Assembly (NCBI RefSeq): GCF_963677065.1
Contig: NZ_OY781872.1
Span: 863,419 to 927,418, forward strand
DNA from: an uncultured Methanoregula sp.
Lineage (GTDB): Archaea; Halobacteriota; Methanomicrobia; Methanomicrobiales; Methanospirillaceae
Reading direction: 5' to 3'
Length of the DNA stretch: 64,000 bases
Position numbers and translations under genes: made by a program. The notes under the pieces were generated by a model, which had not been told where the DNA came from, did not search any database, and was given only the letters and a program-made list of their open reading frames with translations. Numbering within the stretch: position 1 is the stretch's first letter; every line of letters begins with the position of its first letter. This document shows positions 53,468 to 62,028 of this stretch, piece by piece.

Positions 53468-54611
53468 AGAGATACACCGTTATGTTTTCGTACGCGAGCG
53501 CTTCACGGATCATGGTCTCCTGGATGGAGCTCTGGACCGTTGCTATGACCAGCGGATTCCCTTCACCGGATCGGACCTTTGCCCAGCTGACAAACGTGCT
53601 CCAGTTCGTGCAGGGAGCTTTGGTACCCACCACCAGCCCGGAGCCGCCGTTATTGACCGGCTGGATGATAGAAGACGGGTTCCCGAGCCCGATCTGTTGT
53701 TCCGCCGGGACGGATCCAAGGTAAGCCCCATCGAGAGCTTCCTGCCCGATCGTGGTCATGATGCCTCCTCCCGACTGGCCCGGGACGAGATTGACGTAGG
53801 CCACGGGGCTTCCGTTCACCAGGAGTTTGCATTGCTTCGGTCGGGAGGCTGTCGGATCGCTCGGAACAAGGCAGTAGCCGTACCGGCTGCAGAAATATGA
53901 GGAGTCACGGACCAGAACATACAGCGGGGCATAGTGGTCAGATGAGGGAAGGTATCCGATGTTCAGGGTCGGGATGGTGCCGTTAAGTATTTGCGGGACG
54001 GCCGATCCGTTGAGGAAGGCATTCCCCTGCCCGGTAACTGCCGCGTTCACGTAGGGGGAAGGACCGGTCCCGTTGGCTGATGGGGTTGATGTAAAGACAA
54101 TATTGGGGAACGAGTGCTCCTCGACAACAAGGGGATTGAGCGACCCGTTGGGAGTCAGGACCTGGGTTGTACCGAAGACCCAGGCTGCGGTGATATTCTC
54201 GGCCTGCTGCGGGTTCTCGTTGACCCTGTCGACACCAGCCGTTGTGAGTGCCGAGAGCAGAGCAGCAATTTCAGGGTATTGTCTTATCGTCTTGTTACTG
54301 AGGACGAGAACACAGCATGGGGTTGCAGCCCATTTCCCAGGCGGGGGAAGGTCATCGGCGGTTGCCACACGGTTCCCGATACCGGCCAGCTGTGCGTCGG
54401 ACACCACCGGCTCCCACATGATGAAGGCATCGATCTGGTTGGTGTCAAGCAGCTGGAGCATGGATCCGGATGAGGCGTACAGGAGCTCTGCTGATGGATC
54501 GGTATCAGCCAAACGGGCCTGTGAAGGGAGCGTACAACCAAACAGGAGGATTCCTGACAGGAGAACAAAGACCAGCAGAATCGTTCCAATCAGGACGGTA
54601 GATCTCCTCAT
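53451..54611 (-). CDS. ABC transporter substrate-binding lipoprotein, apparently circularly permuted
   Basis: A 386-residue lipoprotein (lipobox FGC, Cys26). Residues about 40-150 read as the C-terminal lobe of an SsuA/NMT1 binding protein (IDAFIMWEPVVSDA, then CCVLVLSN, and AWVFGTTQVL), while residues about 213-386 read as its N-terminal lobe (LNIGYLPSSDHYAPLYVL, GGIMTTIGQEALDGAYLG, NNGGSGLVV, SIQETMIREALAYENI). In normal family members the second of these comes first. The protein ends after YLYGTHL, where a normal sequence would continue into the C-lobe. It starts the operon, and the stop overlaps the permease start. Confidence 0.82.
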   Translation of the reverse strand: MRRSTVLIGTILLVFVLLSGILLFGCTLPSQARLADTDPSAELLYASSGSMLQLLDTNQIDAFIMWEPVVSDAQLAGIGNRVATADDLPPPGKWAATPCCVLVLSNKTIRQYPEIAALLSALTTAGVDRVNENPQQAENITAAWVFGTTQVLTPNGSLNPLVVEEHSFPNIVFTSTPSANGTGPSPYVNAAVTGQGNAFLNGSAVPQILNGTIPTLNIGYLPSSDHYAPLYVLVRDSSYFCSRYGYCLVPSDPTASRPKQCKLLVNGSPVAYVNLVPGQSGGGIMTTIGQEALDGAYLGSVPAEQQIGLGNPSSIIQPVNNGGSGLVVGTKAPCTNWSTFVSWAKVRSGEGNPLVIATVQSSIQETMIREALAYENITVYLYGTHL

Positions 54612-54745
54612 AATTTAGTATCTCTTCTGGAAGTATTATTCTGATTCAATAAGAGTGTGGCGAAACGTCTCCTGTTTTCCGGTAAACCGGGGAACACTGC
54701 AAGGAGTGATGAAAAAGGGGAATTGACGTTAAAAATAAAGACCGG

Positions 54746-55312
54746 TTACCGGATCCACGTCACCTTCGGCGCATGCTTGTCATGGGCTTCGGGAGTCTCA
54801 TCGGGGTATCCGAAAACGATGGTGCCAACCGGGCTGTAACCCTCCGGGATCCGGAACCCCGCCATGATCTCTTTGTTGTCATAGGCAACTTCCGTTGATC
54901 CGATCCAGCAGCTCCCGATGCCGAGGGCATGGGCAGCAAGCATCAGGTTCTCCGCACAGAGGGAGCAGTCGATCTCCCGAAACCGGCTCCCGCTCTTCCC
55001 TATGACCATGATGACCGTCGGTGCGTGGTAATAGATCGAGTACCCGGGGCTCTCCAGGAGCCTCCGGAATTCATCCGACATACCGTCGTGGGCATCTTTC
55101 ATGAGCGAGATCATGATGGGTTTGCAGTAGTCCGAAACTTTGTTCAAAAACTGCCGATCCTGAACAACGACAAACGCCCAGGGCTGGAGGGCAAGGGCGG
55201 ATGGTGCGTACGTCCCTGCGAGGAGAATCTTCTCCAGCACCGCATCGGATATCTGTTTGTCCTTGAATTTCCTGACACTGCGGCGGGTCATTATTGCTTC
55301 AAGTGCTTCCAT
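54746..55312 (-). CDS. Nitroreductase-family flavoprotein (last gene of the redox operon)
   Basis: A 188-residue FMN-binding nitroreductase fold starting MEALEAIMTRRSVRKF, with the phosphate-contacting RRSVRKF, an APSALALQPWAFVVVQ segment and GSCWIGSTEVAYD. These enzymes use NAD(P)H or reduced flavin to reduce nitro compounds, quinones or flavins; substrate not set. It is one of three nitroreductases of the operon 54746-61154, 54 bases after the preceding ISF gene. Confidence 0.88.
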   Translation of the reverse strand: MEALEAIMTRRSVRKFKDKQISDAVLEKILLAGTYAPSALALQPWAFVVVQDRQFLNKVSDYCKPIMISLMKDAHDGMSDEFRRLLESPGYSIYYHAPTVIMVIGKSGSRFREIDCSLCAENLMLAAHALGIGSCWIGSTEVAYDNKEIMAGFRIPEGYSPVGTIVFGYPDETPEAHDKHAPKVTWIR

Positions 55313-55366
55313 GGTTTATATCACACCTTACTTCTCACATGCTGAGTGTGCATACTATCTTATCGG

Positions 55367-55936
55367 TCATTGCAGCAGATCCCTGCCGATCCGGTACGCT
55401 TTATCCATATACTCCTGCCTCCCCGTTACCGGCGGTTTGATCCCGGCATCAAGATCGCAGGCAAGCATGTGATCCTGAACGGCAAGGCCGGTCAGCCCCA
55501 CCATCTGCATGAACGTTTGGACCGGGGTCTCGAACAACCGGGCATCCGGCTGGTTCTGCGTGAAAATGAACGAAATCTTCTTTCCCGGTATCATCTTCGG
55601 CTTTAATGTCATACCGATATACGGGAAGAGGCGATCGAGCCATACCTTGGTCTGGGCAGTGACTCCAGCGAAATAGATGGGGGTGGCAACAATGATGCTA
55701 TCGGCCTCCTTCATACGCTCGTGAACCTTCTGCATGTCGTCTTTTACAGCGCATTCGGCCACATCGTTCTTCTTGCACCAGTAACAGGCCTGGCATCCCC
55801 GGATCTTCAGATCGTTGAGGAAGACGGTCGTTGTTTCTATTCCCTTTTCATTCAGTGCCCGTTCAGCTTCCGCTGCAAGGATTGCGGTACTGCCCTTCTT
55901 CCTGGGACTCCCGATAATTATGAGTGCTTTTTTCAT
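55367..55936 (-). CDS. Iron-sulfur flavoprotein (flavodoxin fold)
   Basis: A 189-residue FMN-binding protein with GSPRKKGSTAIL, the cysteine motif CQACYWCKKNDVAEC, and ATPIYFAGVTAQTKVWLDR, all typical of the ISF/NADPH-dependent FMN reductase family. It probably passes electrons from ferredoxin or NAD(P)H to FMN. It lies between two nitroreductase genes on the same strand and may deliver electrons to one of them. Confidence 0.88.
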   Translation of the reverse strand: MKKALIIIGSPRKKGSTAILAAEAERALNEKGIETTTVFLNDLKIRGCQACYWCKKNDVAECAVKDDMQKVHERMKEADSIIVATPIYFAGVTAQTKVWLDRLFPYIGMTLKPKMIPGKKISFIFTQNQPDARLFETPVQTFMQMVGLTGLAVQDHMLACDLDAGIKPPVTGRQEYMDKAYRIGRDLLQ

Positions 55937-55969
55937 ATTTTTCTCCTGTTTCGTTGAAACCGTGGGGGG

Positions 55970-56560
55970 TTACTCCACCCACCTCACGTTTCGTTCCATG
56001 GCCGGGTCGAGCCGCTGGGGTGCTTCCGGAACGCCATCGGGCCAACCCAATGGTGTGACTGCTACGATCTCCTTCTCTTTTGGGATTTGCAGGATCCTGC
56101 GCAGTGCCTTCTCGTCATTGAGCGGACCGGTCATCCAGCAGGTACCAAGCCCGAGCGCGGTTGCAGCGAGGAGGAGGTTCTGCATGGCGGCACTTGCACT
56201 CTCGAGGTTTGCCCGCCGGAAATCCGGTGAATCCGCTGTATCGGTCAGGACGACAATCACTACCGGTGCTCCCCCGTAAGTGGTCGCGAACCGGATGAAC
56301 TCCTCGCGGGTGAACGGGGATCCCCGCATCCGGGACGAGTCCCAGTTCCTTGTGTACTCCTCGATAATTCGCCCGAAACTCTTCCCCATCTCACCAATTT
56401 TTTTCCCGGTCACAACAACAAACTGCCACTGCTGGCGATTCATGGCAGAGGGTGCCCAGTTGGCGGCATCGAGGATTGTGCGGATATCTTCCCTGCTGAC
56501 AGGGTCGGGGAGGTACCGGCGGATTGCCCGCCGCTGGTGAATCGCTTCCAGAACATCCAT
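55970..56560 (-). CDS. Nitroreductase-family flavoprotein
   Basis: A 196-residue nitroreductase fold (MDVLEAIHQRRAIRRY, APSAMNRQQWQFVVVT, GLGTCWMTGPL). The R-R-A-I-R-R-Y N-terminal and GTCW motifs bind FMN phosphate and isoalloxazine. A distinct insertion (RNWDSSRMRGSPFTREEF) lies near residue 85. Part of the redox operon. Substrate unknown. Confidence 0.88.
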   Translation of the reverse strand: MDVLEAIHQRRAIRRYLPDPVSREDIRTILDAANWAPSAMNRQQWQFVVVTGKKIGEMGKSFGRIIEEYTRNWDSSRMRGSPFTREEFIRFATTYGGAPVVIVVLTDTADSPDFRRANLESASAAMQNLLLAATALGLGTCWMTGPLNDEKALRRILQIPKEKEIVAVTPLGWPDGVPEAPQRLDPAMERNVRWVE

Positions 56561-56565
56561 TCCGG

Positions 56566-57249
56566 TTACCCTTCCTGTGCAGGTTCTCCGGTTTTAAAGG
56601 AGAGCCCGGCCTTTGCGATCCGTGCGCCAAGGTCGAATGCCCGTTTGCAATCCTGGGGGAAGATCGTCCTCCGGCGTTCCTTTCGCTCCTCCGGGTCGAA
56701 ATAGCTGAAGACCACCTTGTCGTAGTCTTCGAACTGGAGGGTCTCGTTGCAGAAGAGGGACTCTGACTGCCCGAACATCATCTTCAGGACGGTCGCGTTC
56801 GCCGTGATGTGCGGACCGTAATTCTCCTTCATCAACTGCTCGGAGACGTTCATGGTGTAGATGAACGCTGTGGGGATCTGCCGCGGAGCAAGGGACTGCG
56901 GGGGCCGGGTGTAGGTCAGGTTCGGGAAGAGGAGGCGTTCCATGAACGACCGCATCTCGCCGGTTACCATCCCGAAATAGATAGGCGAGCCGAGTATGAG
57001 GGCATCGGCACCTTCGATCTTCTCAAGAACGGAAGTCAGTCCGTCTTTCATGGCACATCTCCCGTAACTCTTCCCGCCTTTCAGTTTGCAGGCAAAGCAG
57101 CTGGTGCAGCCTTTGTAGTCCAGGTCGTAGAGGTGAACGAGCTCGGTCTTTACCCCCTGCGATGCCGCCCCTTCGAGGGCATGTTCAAGCAGCGTTGCAG
57201 TATTCCACTTCTTTCGTGGACTTCCGTTGATAGCAATGATTTTTCCCAT
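56566..57249 (-). CDS. Iron-sulfur flavoprotein, long form
   Basis: A 227-residue ISF-like protein with GSPRKKWNTATL, a CTSCFACKLKGGKSYGRC motif where the last cysteine is further away than usual, and GSPIYFGMVTGEMRSFMER. A long C-terminal part (FPNLTYTRPPQ…FSYFDPEERKERR) is unlike the other two. It follows the nitroreductase and CMD genes in the redox operon. Role inferred from family. Confidence 0.85.
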   Translation of the reverse strand: MGKIIAINGSPRKKWNTATLLEHALEGAASQGVKTELVHLYDLDYKGCTSCFACKLKGGKSYGRCAMKDGLTSVLEKIEGADALILGSPIYFGMVTGEMRSFMERLLFPNLTYTRPPQSLAPRQIPTAFIYTMNVSEQLMKENYGPHITANATVLKMMFGQSESLFCNETLQFEDYDKVVFSYFDPEERKERRRTIFPQDCKRAFDLGARIAKAGLSFKTGEPAQEG

Positions 57250-57265
57250 ACGTATACTCCCGCGT

Positions 57266-58045
57266 TCAGCCTTCTTTCAATGCGTTGACAACCTCTCGGG
57301 TGGCAAGGATACCATTCAGAGCCGCCGGGAATCCCGCATAAATGGAGACGAGCAGCATGATCTCTACGATCTCCTCCTCAGCGAGGCCGGCCCGGAGGCC
57401 GCCGCCGATGTGGAACCGGAGCTGGGATGGGGCGGTTCCCATTGCCGCAAGCGCTGCGATGGTGGCCGCCTGCCGGTTCCGGAGAGGGAGGAGGCCCCGG
57501 GCATAGATGTCCCCGTACCCGAACGCGATAACGTATCGTGTGATATCCGGGTTGATCGGGTCAAAGGTCTCTTTGAGCACCCGCTCCTGGTCCGGTGCGA
57601 TCTGCGCGAGCAGCTTCTTCCCGCGCTCGTACCTGCCTTCCGAACCGGCATGGAGGGACGCTGTTGAAAGGGTCCTGCCGGTCTCCTGCACTACCTCCAT
57701 CAGGATCCTGAACGCATTCAGGGTTGCCGGGAACCCCGCGTACCCGCACATCTGGATGATCACTTCGCGGATCTCCTCGGGGGTGCAACCGACATGGAGG
57801 GCCGCGTGGATGTGGACCCTGAGCTGGGGTGCCGCCGTGCCCATCGCAGTCAGGGCAGCCACAACAGCCAGCTCCTTCATTTTGCTGTCGAGCCTGTCCC
57901 GGGCATAGATCTCCCCGAACGAGTACTCGATGAGATACCGGGCCAGGTCCGGGCAGATGATGTTTAAGGCCTCTTCCACCTTGACGCCGGCTTCGCCATC
58001 GATCTCAAGCAGTTTCTGTCTTCCGATTGTTGCGTAATCTGTCAT
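57266..58045 (-). CDS. Double carboxymuconolactone decarboxylase-domain protein
   Basis: A 259-residue protein made of two tandem CMD domains: residues about 35-125 (AALTAMGTAAPQLRVHIHAALHVGCTPEEI) and 160-250 (AALAAMGTAPSQLRFHIGGGLRAGLAEEEI). The AhpD C-x-x-x-H redox pair is absent, so a peroxidase role is doubtful; lactone or acid decarboxylation or a structural role is possible. It is the fifth gene of the redox operon. The repeats suggest internal duplication. Confidence 0.87.
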   Translation of the reverse strand: MTDYATIGRQKLLEIDGEAGVKVEEALNIICPDLARYLIEYSFGEIYARDRLDSKMKELAVVAALTAMGTAAPQLRVHIHAALHVGCTPEEIREVIIQMCGYAGFPATLNAFRILMEVVQETGRTLSTASLHAGSEGRYERGKKLLAQIAPDQERVLKETFDPINPDITRYVIAFGYGDIYARGLLPLRNRQAATIAALAAMGTAPSQLRFHIGGGLRAGLAEEEIVEIMLLVSIYAGFPAALNGILATREVVNALKEG

Positions 58046-58072
58046 TTTGCTCTCCGTAATTCATTCGTGTCA

Positions 58073-59104
58073 TCATATCTCCCCGCCAGGACATTCCCTG
58101 AGTGGGCAGACGTTTCCGTCCAGCTGCTCCCTGCACGCATCGCAGGAGATGCATGCAGCCGGCTGTTCAGGGTTTTTTCTCCAGAAATCAGCCAGGTCGG
58201 GCTGCCTCAGGAACGGCCGCGAGAGAGAGAAATACCCTATACCGGTGGTGTTCAGAAGTCCGGTCAGGACCGACGGCGTCCGGTTCAATCCTACCAGAAT
58301 CACCGGGATTTTCGTGATACGTGCAATCTCACTTGCATAATCACGGAAGACGGATTCCTTATAGGGCAACGCTTCGGGAGGGAACGGCATGTGGTTGATC
58401 CCGCCGGATACTTCGATGGCGCTGATCCCGTGTTCTGCAAACTGCCGGCAGGCCTCGCGGCAGGCATCCCAGACCCCATCACTCTCTTCAAAATCCGAGC
58501 AGTTGATCTTGACAAGGATGGGAAAATCCTCCCCGGTTCTTTTCCGGATCTCCCCTGCGATCCCAAGGAGGAAGCGTATCCGGTTCTCCACCGCCCCGCC
58601 ATACTCGTCGGTTCGCGTATTCCTCCTGGCATTCAGGAACTGGCTTAAGAAGTAGCCATGCGCTGCATGGATCTCCACGCCATCAAAACCCGCCCGCTGG
58701 GCCCGGATGGCTGCATCCCCGAATCCCATGATAAGGGAGTGGATTTCATCCCGGGAGGGATCCGCTGGATTCCAGAAAGCCCCGTTTTGACCGGGAAATA
58801 CGAGCTGCAGTACGATGGGAGTGCCCATCACATGGACGGTCCGAACCAGTTCGCGATACGCGGGAATAGAGGATTCATCGGGGATCGAGAGCATGCCGGG
58901 GACGCGGATGGCATCCCCTGTGATCGTAGTGGCGCTCACAATGATTAGCCCTGTCCCGCCAAGCGCCAGATCCCGATAGACATTCATGAGCCGGGGGGTC
59001 GGCTGGCCGGCTTCATCGGCCATGGCTTCCCAGGTGGCCGACCGGACAAGCCGGTTCTTCAGCCGGAGGTTCCCGATACTTGTCTCATCGAAGAGGGACT
59101 TCAT
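58073..59104 (-). CDS. Old yellow enzyme family NADH:flavin oxidoreductase with cysteine-rich C-terminus
   Basis: A 343-residue FMN enzyme of the OYE family. It has RLKNRLVRSATWEAMA, HAAHGYFLSQFLNA and the strand RKRTGEDFPILVKIN. The C-terminal CISCDACREQLDGNVC holds four cysteines, resembling the Fe-S-binding C-terminus of 2,4-dienoyl-CoA reductase-like members. These enzymes reduce activated C=C bonds, quinones and nitro compounds. It lies in the redox operon next to a nitroreductase with ferredoxin domain. Confidence 0.88.
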   Translation of the reverse strand: MKSLFDETSIGNLRLKNRLVRSATWEAMADEAGQPTPRLMNVYRDLALGGTGLIIVSATTITGDAIRVPGMLSIPDESSIPAYRELVRTVHVMGTPIVLQLVFPGQNGAFWNPADPSRDEIHSLIMGFGDAAIRAQRAGFDGVEIHAAHGYFLSQFLNARRNTRTDEYGGAVENRIRFLLGIAGEIRKRTGEDFPILVKINCSDFEESDGVWDACREACRQFAEHGISAIEVSGGINHMPFPPEALPYKESVFRDYASEIARITKIPVILVGLNRTPSVLTGLLNTTGIGYFSLSRPFLRQPDLADFWRKNPEQPAACISCDACREQLDGNVCPLRECPGGEI

Positions 59105-59111
59105 GAAACTC

Positions 59112-59945
59112 CTATTTCCAGGTTACCTGCAGGGGTTTCCTCCGGGGAATGCCGTAGATTTTGTACTGCGGGTTGCCGAACATCAGAGCATAAGCACTCC
59201 TGCGCCCGTCCGGAATGCCGAGTTCATTCTGGAGCGGCTCATAGGACATTGCTGCTCCTGCAACAAATCCTGCCCAGCAGACACCAATGCCGAATGCCGG
59301 CGCTGCCACATCGAAGTGCGTGAGTGCGATGATAGCGTCGGTCTGACCAACCGTATTGCCATCCGGGAGTGTGCCGTCCGGGACATGGGCAAAGAGGAGG
59401 TGCGGGGCTCCGCGGCAGATGGGATCGTTCCCTGCATCCCACGAAGCGATCAGGAACGGCACATAGCTACTCATCGGGTGGTTTGAACCGATAAGGGTCT
59501 TCATCCACTTGACGGTCAGAGCAGCTATCTTCTTCACTTTCTCACGATCTTGGACAACAATCCACTCCACCGGCTGCCCGTTGCCACCCGTTGCAGCGTA
59601 CCGGGCAATATCGAGAACCTCGAGGATCTTCTCCTTTGGCACCGGGTCCTTCGTGAAATGTCGCACAGAGCGTCGTTTCTTAAGATAATATCCCATGTCT
59701 TCGGACGCAATTGTCCCCGCACCGGAAGGCAGGGGCACCCTCTCGTCCGGTCGCTCGTTCAAAAGGAGCGCCTGCGACGGGCAGTGGACCTCGCAGTGCC
59801 CGCACCGGATGCACATACCGGCTTTTGCTTCCGGCACTTTCGGCAGGGTGTTCTCATCGGCAGGGTCAATGAGCCCCATGGCACAGGCATTCGAGCAGAT
59901 CCCGCACCGGGAGCAGAGGTTCTGGTCAACAAGTATTGTGGTCAT
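59112..59945 (-). CDS. Ferredoxin-nitroreductase fusion protein
   Basis: A 277-residue protein. The N-terminal ~65 residues are a two-cluster ferredoxin (CSRCGICSNAC, CIRCGHCEVHCP), the rest a nitroreductase fold (KKRRSVRHFTKDPVP, AATGGNGQPVEWIVV, GIGVCWAGFVAGAA). Such fusions draw electrons from ferredoxin directly to FMN. Starts at 59945, overlapping the ISF stop by four bases. Third flavin gene counted from the operon start. Confidence 0.9.
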   Translation of the reverse strand: MTTILVDQNLCSRCGICSNACAMGLIDPADENTLPKVPEAKAGMCIRCGHCEVHCPSQALLLNERPDERVPLPSGAGTIASEDMGYYLKKRRSVRHFTKDPVPKEKILEVLDIARYAATGGNGQPVEWIVVQDREKVKKIAALTVKWMKTLIGSNHPMSSYVPFLIASWDAGNDPICRGAPHLLFAHVPDGTLPDGNTVGQTDAIIALTHFDVAAPAFGIGVCWAGFVAGAAMSYEPLQNELGIPDGRRSAYALMFGNPQYKIYGIPRRKPLQVTWK

Positions 59946-60586
59946 GATCTGGTCTCTTTTTTCTTTTTCGTCATTCTGTTATCGGTACGTGAGGGGGTTT
60001 GTGGTTTCAGGGGGTGTTCTTTCAGGATGGTTGCGAGCCGGGCCATGGTCTGCCCGACCTTCTCTGCATGAGCGATACCCTCCTCATCCCGCTCGACATC
60101 CCCGATGTCCCTACCCATCCCGATGCAGGGAAGACCGGGAACCACCATCTCGTTGGCAAGGAAAAAATGGAGCATCGTATCGAAGGTCCGGCTGGCACCG
60201 GCGCGACGGACTGCTACTGCAGCGTTCCCCACTTTTCCAGAGAGCGGGTGCCCGTTGGCATGCGAGACAAACCCGGCCCGATCGATGAGCGCTTTCATCT
60301 CGGAGGTGACATCCAGGAAATACACAGGTGACCCCAGGATAATCCCGTCCGCATCGATCATCTTCCGGATACAGGTATTCACGAGGTCGTCATCGATGAC
60401 ACATTTCCCGTCCCGGTTCTCGAAGCATTTCATACACGAGGTGCAGCCGTGGATCTTCTTTCCGGCCAGTTGGATGGTCTCGGTTTCGATCCCTGCATTC
60501 TCACATTCCCTGAGAATATGCCGGATAAGGATGGAGGTGTTCCCGTCTTTCCGGGGACTCCCGTTGATTGCAAGTACTTTTGTCAT
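59942..60586 (-). CDS. Iron-sulfur flavoprotein
   Basis: A 214-residue ISF with GSPRKDGNTSIL, CTSCMKCFENRDGKC, and GSPVYFLDVTSEMKALIDR. Starts MTKVLAINGSP at 60586 (an open frame upstream is discounted because homology begins here). Ends in a lysine-rich tail. It lies four bases after the flavin reductase stop. Confidence 0.88.
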   Translation of the reverse strand: MTKVLAINGSPRKDGNTSILIRHILRECENAGIETETIQLAGKKIHGCTSCMKCFENRDGKCVIDDDLVNTCIRKMIDADGIILGSPVYFLDVTSEMKALIDRAGFVSHANGHPLSGKVGNAAVAVRRAGASRTFDTMLHFFLANEMVVPGLPCIGMGRDIGDVERDEEGIAHAEKVGQTMARLATILKEHPLKPQTPSRTDNRMTKKKKETRS

Positions 60587-60590
60587 GGTA

Positions 60591-61154
60591 TCAGCGCTGG
60601 ACCAGTTTCTTCCCGGCACCCCAGGCATCTCCGGCATACTTCCCGAGGGACCAGTAGCGGTTGTCAGGCATGGTCAGGAAGAGAGGATCGATCACCGGGA
60701 AATCCGGCCGGCCGTCCTTCACCACCCGCCCGTCAGCATACACTCCCGCAATCTCTCCGATAAAGAGCCGGTGGGTTGGAAGCGGCACGCTCTGTACGAG
60801 CCGGCATTCAAGGGTCACCGGGCACTCCCGGATCATGGGTGCGGTCTTCTGGGAGCCATAGAACACATCGAAAACCTGCGATTTATCGGTTTTTTGTCCT
60901 GAAACAATGCCGCAGTAATCAGTCTTTTCCAGCAGATCCAAAGAGGGAATGTTCACCGAGAAGGTCTTTGTCTCTTCGATGCCTTTGACCGTGTAGTGGT
61001 TGTTCGCGATCCCGCAGGCGATCATGGGGGGATTGCCATTTGCCCGGGTAATCCAGCCCACTGCCATGAAATTTGCTTTCCCTGCTATCTGTGTCCCGAC
61101 CAGCACCACCGGCATCGGGATAAAGAAGTTGAGTCCAATCGGTATCTTTTCCAT
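60591..61154 (-). CDS. Flavin reductase-family FMN-binding protein (first gene of the redox operon)
   Basis: A 187-residue split-barrel flavoprotein (FFIPMPVVLVGTQIAGKANFMAVGWITRANGNPP, then YTVKGIEETKTFSVNIPS). The flavin reductase family reduces FMN/FAD with NAD(P)H or binds flavin as a carrier. Start ATG 61154 with GGAG nearby (GGAGTGAGGAGAGATC upstream). It diverges from the HxlR regulator, with 170 bases between the starts. Confidence 0.85.
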   Translation of the reverse strand: MEKIPIGLNFFIPMPVVLVGTQIAGKANFMAVGWITRANGNPPMIACGIANNHYTVKGIEETKTFSVNIPSLDLLEKTDYCGIVSGQKTDKSQVFDVFYGSQKTAPMIRECPVTLECRLVQSVPLPTHRLFIGEIAGVYADGRVVKDGRPDFPVIDPLFLTMPDNRYWSLGKYAGDAWGAGKKLVQR

Positions 61155-61284
61155 GATCTCTCCTCACTCCGCTGCCTGCGGGAGTGCCGGCCAGAAAACC
61201 ATACCCAGGCAGAATGCACAGGATTCTTCTGAAAGGGCAATCTGAACCATTAGATTAAAATCGGCCTTAACTGAATATATAGGA

Positions 61285-61296
61285 AATACAGGTATT
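61285..61296. promoter_or_regulatory. Possible HxlR operator and TATA region
   Basis: AATAC-AG-GTATT is a perfect inverted repeat (5-bp arms) just downstream of the TATA-like GAATATATAGG (61273-61283) and before the HxlR start. HxlR regulators bind short palindromes at their own promoters and divergent targets; the assignment rests on position and symmetry only. Confidence 0.35.
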
Positions 61297-61324
61297 ATTG
61301 AAATCAACTTCCATTGAGGTAACC

Positions 61325-61711
61325 ATGATGTATACGAAGAACGGGAAGACCTATCACTGTACGGTTGAAGCAGCACTTGACGTGATCGGCGGGAAATGGA
61401 AGCCGATAATACTCTGGCACCTCAACGGCAACGTGCTCCGGTTCAGCGAGCTGCAGAAAGGATTGCCCGGCGTCAATTCAAAGATGCTCACCAAACAACT
61501 CCGGGAGCTTGAGGAGGACGGGGTTATCCGGCGGACTGTCTATGCCGAGGTACCCCCCCGGGTGGAATATGCCATAACGGATTTCGGAAAGACCGTGCTC
61601 CCGATCTTGGAGGCGCTCTGCATCTGGGGAGCACATTATCTCAACTCTGATAAAGAGGGAGGGGAGGAGATCTCGTCTCCGTGTCCGGCAAAAAAGATGC
61701 TGAAACACTGA
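61325..61711 (+). CDS. HxlR-family transcriptional regulator
   Basis: A 128-residue winged-helix regulator of the HxlR family (AALDVIGGKWKPIILWHL, ELEEDGVIRRTVYAEVPPRVEY). It has Cys12 shortly before the first conserved helix, the position that in B. subtilis YodB and HypR senses quinones, diamide or disulfide stress. In those systems the regulator controls nitroreductase and azoreductase genes, and here a divergent flavoenzyme operon lies next to it. GAGGT lies four bases before the ATG. A C-terminal cysteine (SPCPAKK) is also present. Confidence 0.88.
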   Translation: MMYTKNGKTYHCTVEAALDVIGGKWKPIILWHLNGNVLRFSELQKGLPGVNSKMLTKQLRELEEDGVIRRTVYAEVPPRVEYAITDFGKTVLPILEALCIWGAHYLNSDKEGGEEISSPCPAKKMLKH

Positions 61712-62028
61712 CTTGTTGCAACACCGGTCCGGCGCCATATGCGGTTCCGTCAATCGCGGGGGATACTTCCCATCCCGAATGATTGGGGAGTTCTCCCGCA
61801 ATACACGTTTTCTTTTTTAGTAACCTGATCCGGTTACTGGTATGGATGCGTTTTTGGCATCACTCTTCTCCTTGTTTCAGTATAATTTCCCCGGAAAATT
61901 GTCCACTATACAGGCTGTCCGTCATTGATGCGGAACACCGTTACCGGCCTACCAGAATTTCCTGACTGGAAAGAGACCACAAGACCGCACAATAGTTATT
62001 CATAAAAACACTTCAAACTCCATTGATC
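61712..62028. other. Intergenic region with terminator and small palindromes
   Basis: No gene is visible in these 317 bases. A large imperfect hairpin (61756-61799) followed by a T-run (61808-61818) fits a terminator for the HxlR gene. A small palindrome GTAACC…GGTTAC (61819-61836) follows. An AT-rich stretch (about 61994-62006) could be the promoter of the ProC-like gene. Confidence 0.55.
61756..61818 (+). terminator. Hairpin-plus-T-run terminator of the HxlR gene
   Basis: Arms GCGGGGGATACTTCCC (61756-61771) and GGGGAGTTCTCCCGC (61785-61799) pair imperfectly around a 13-base loop and are followed within 20 bases by a T-rich run ending TTTTTT. It lies 45 bases after the HxlR stop. Confidence 0.55.
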
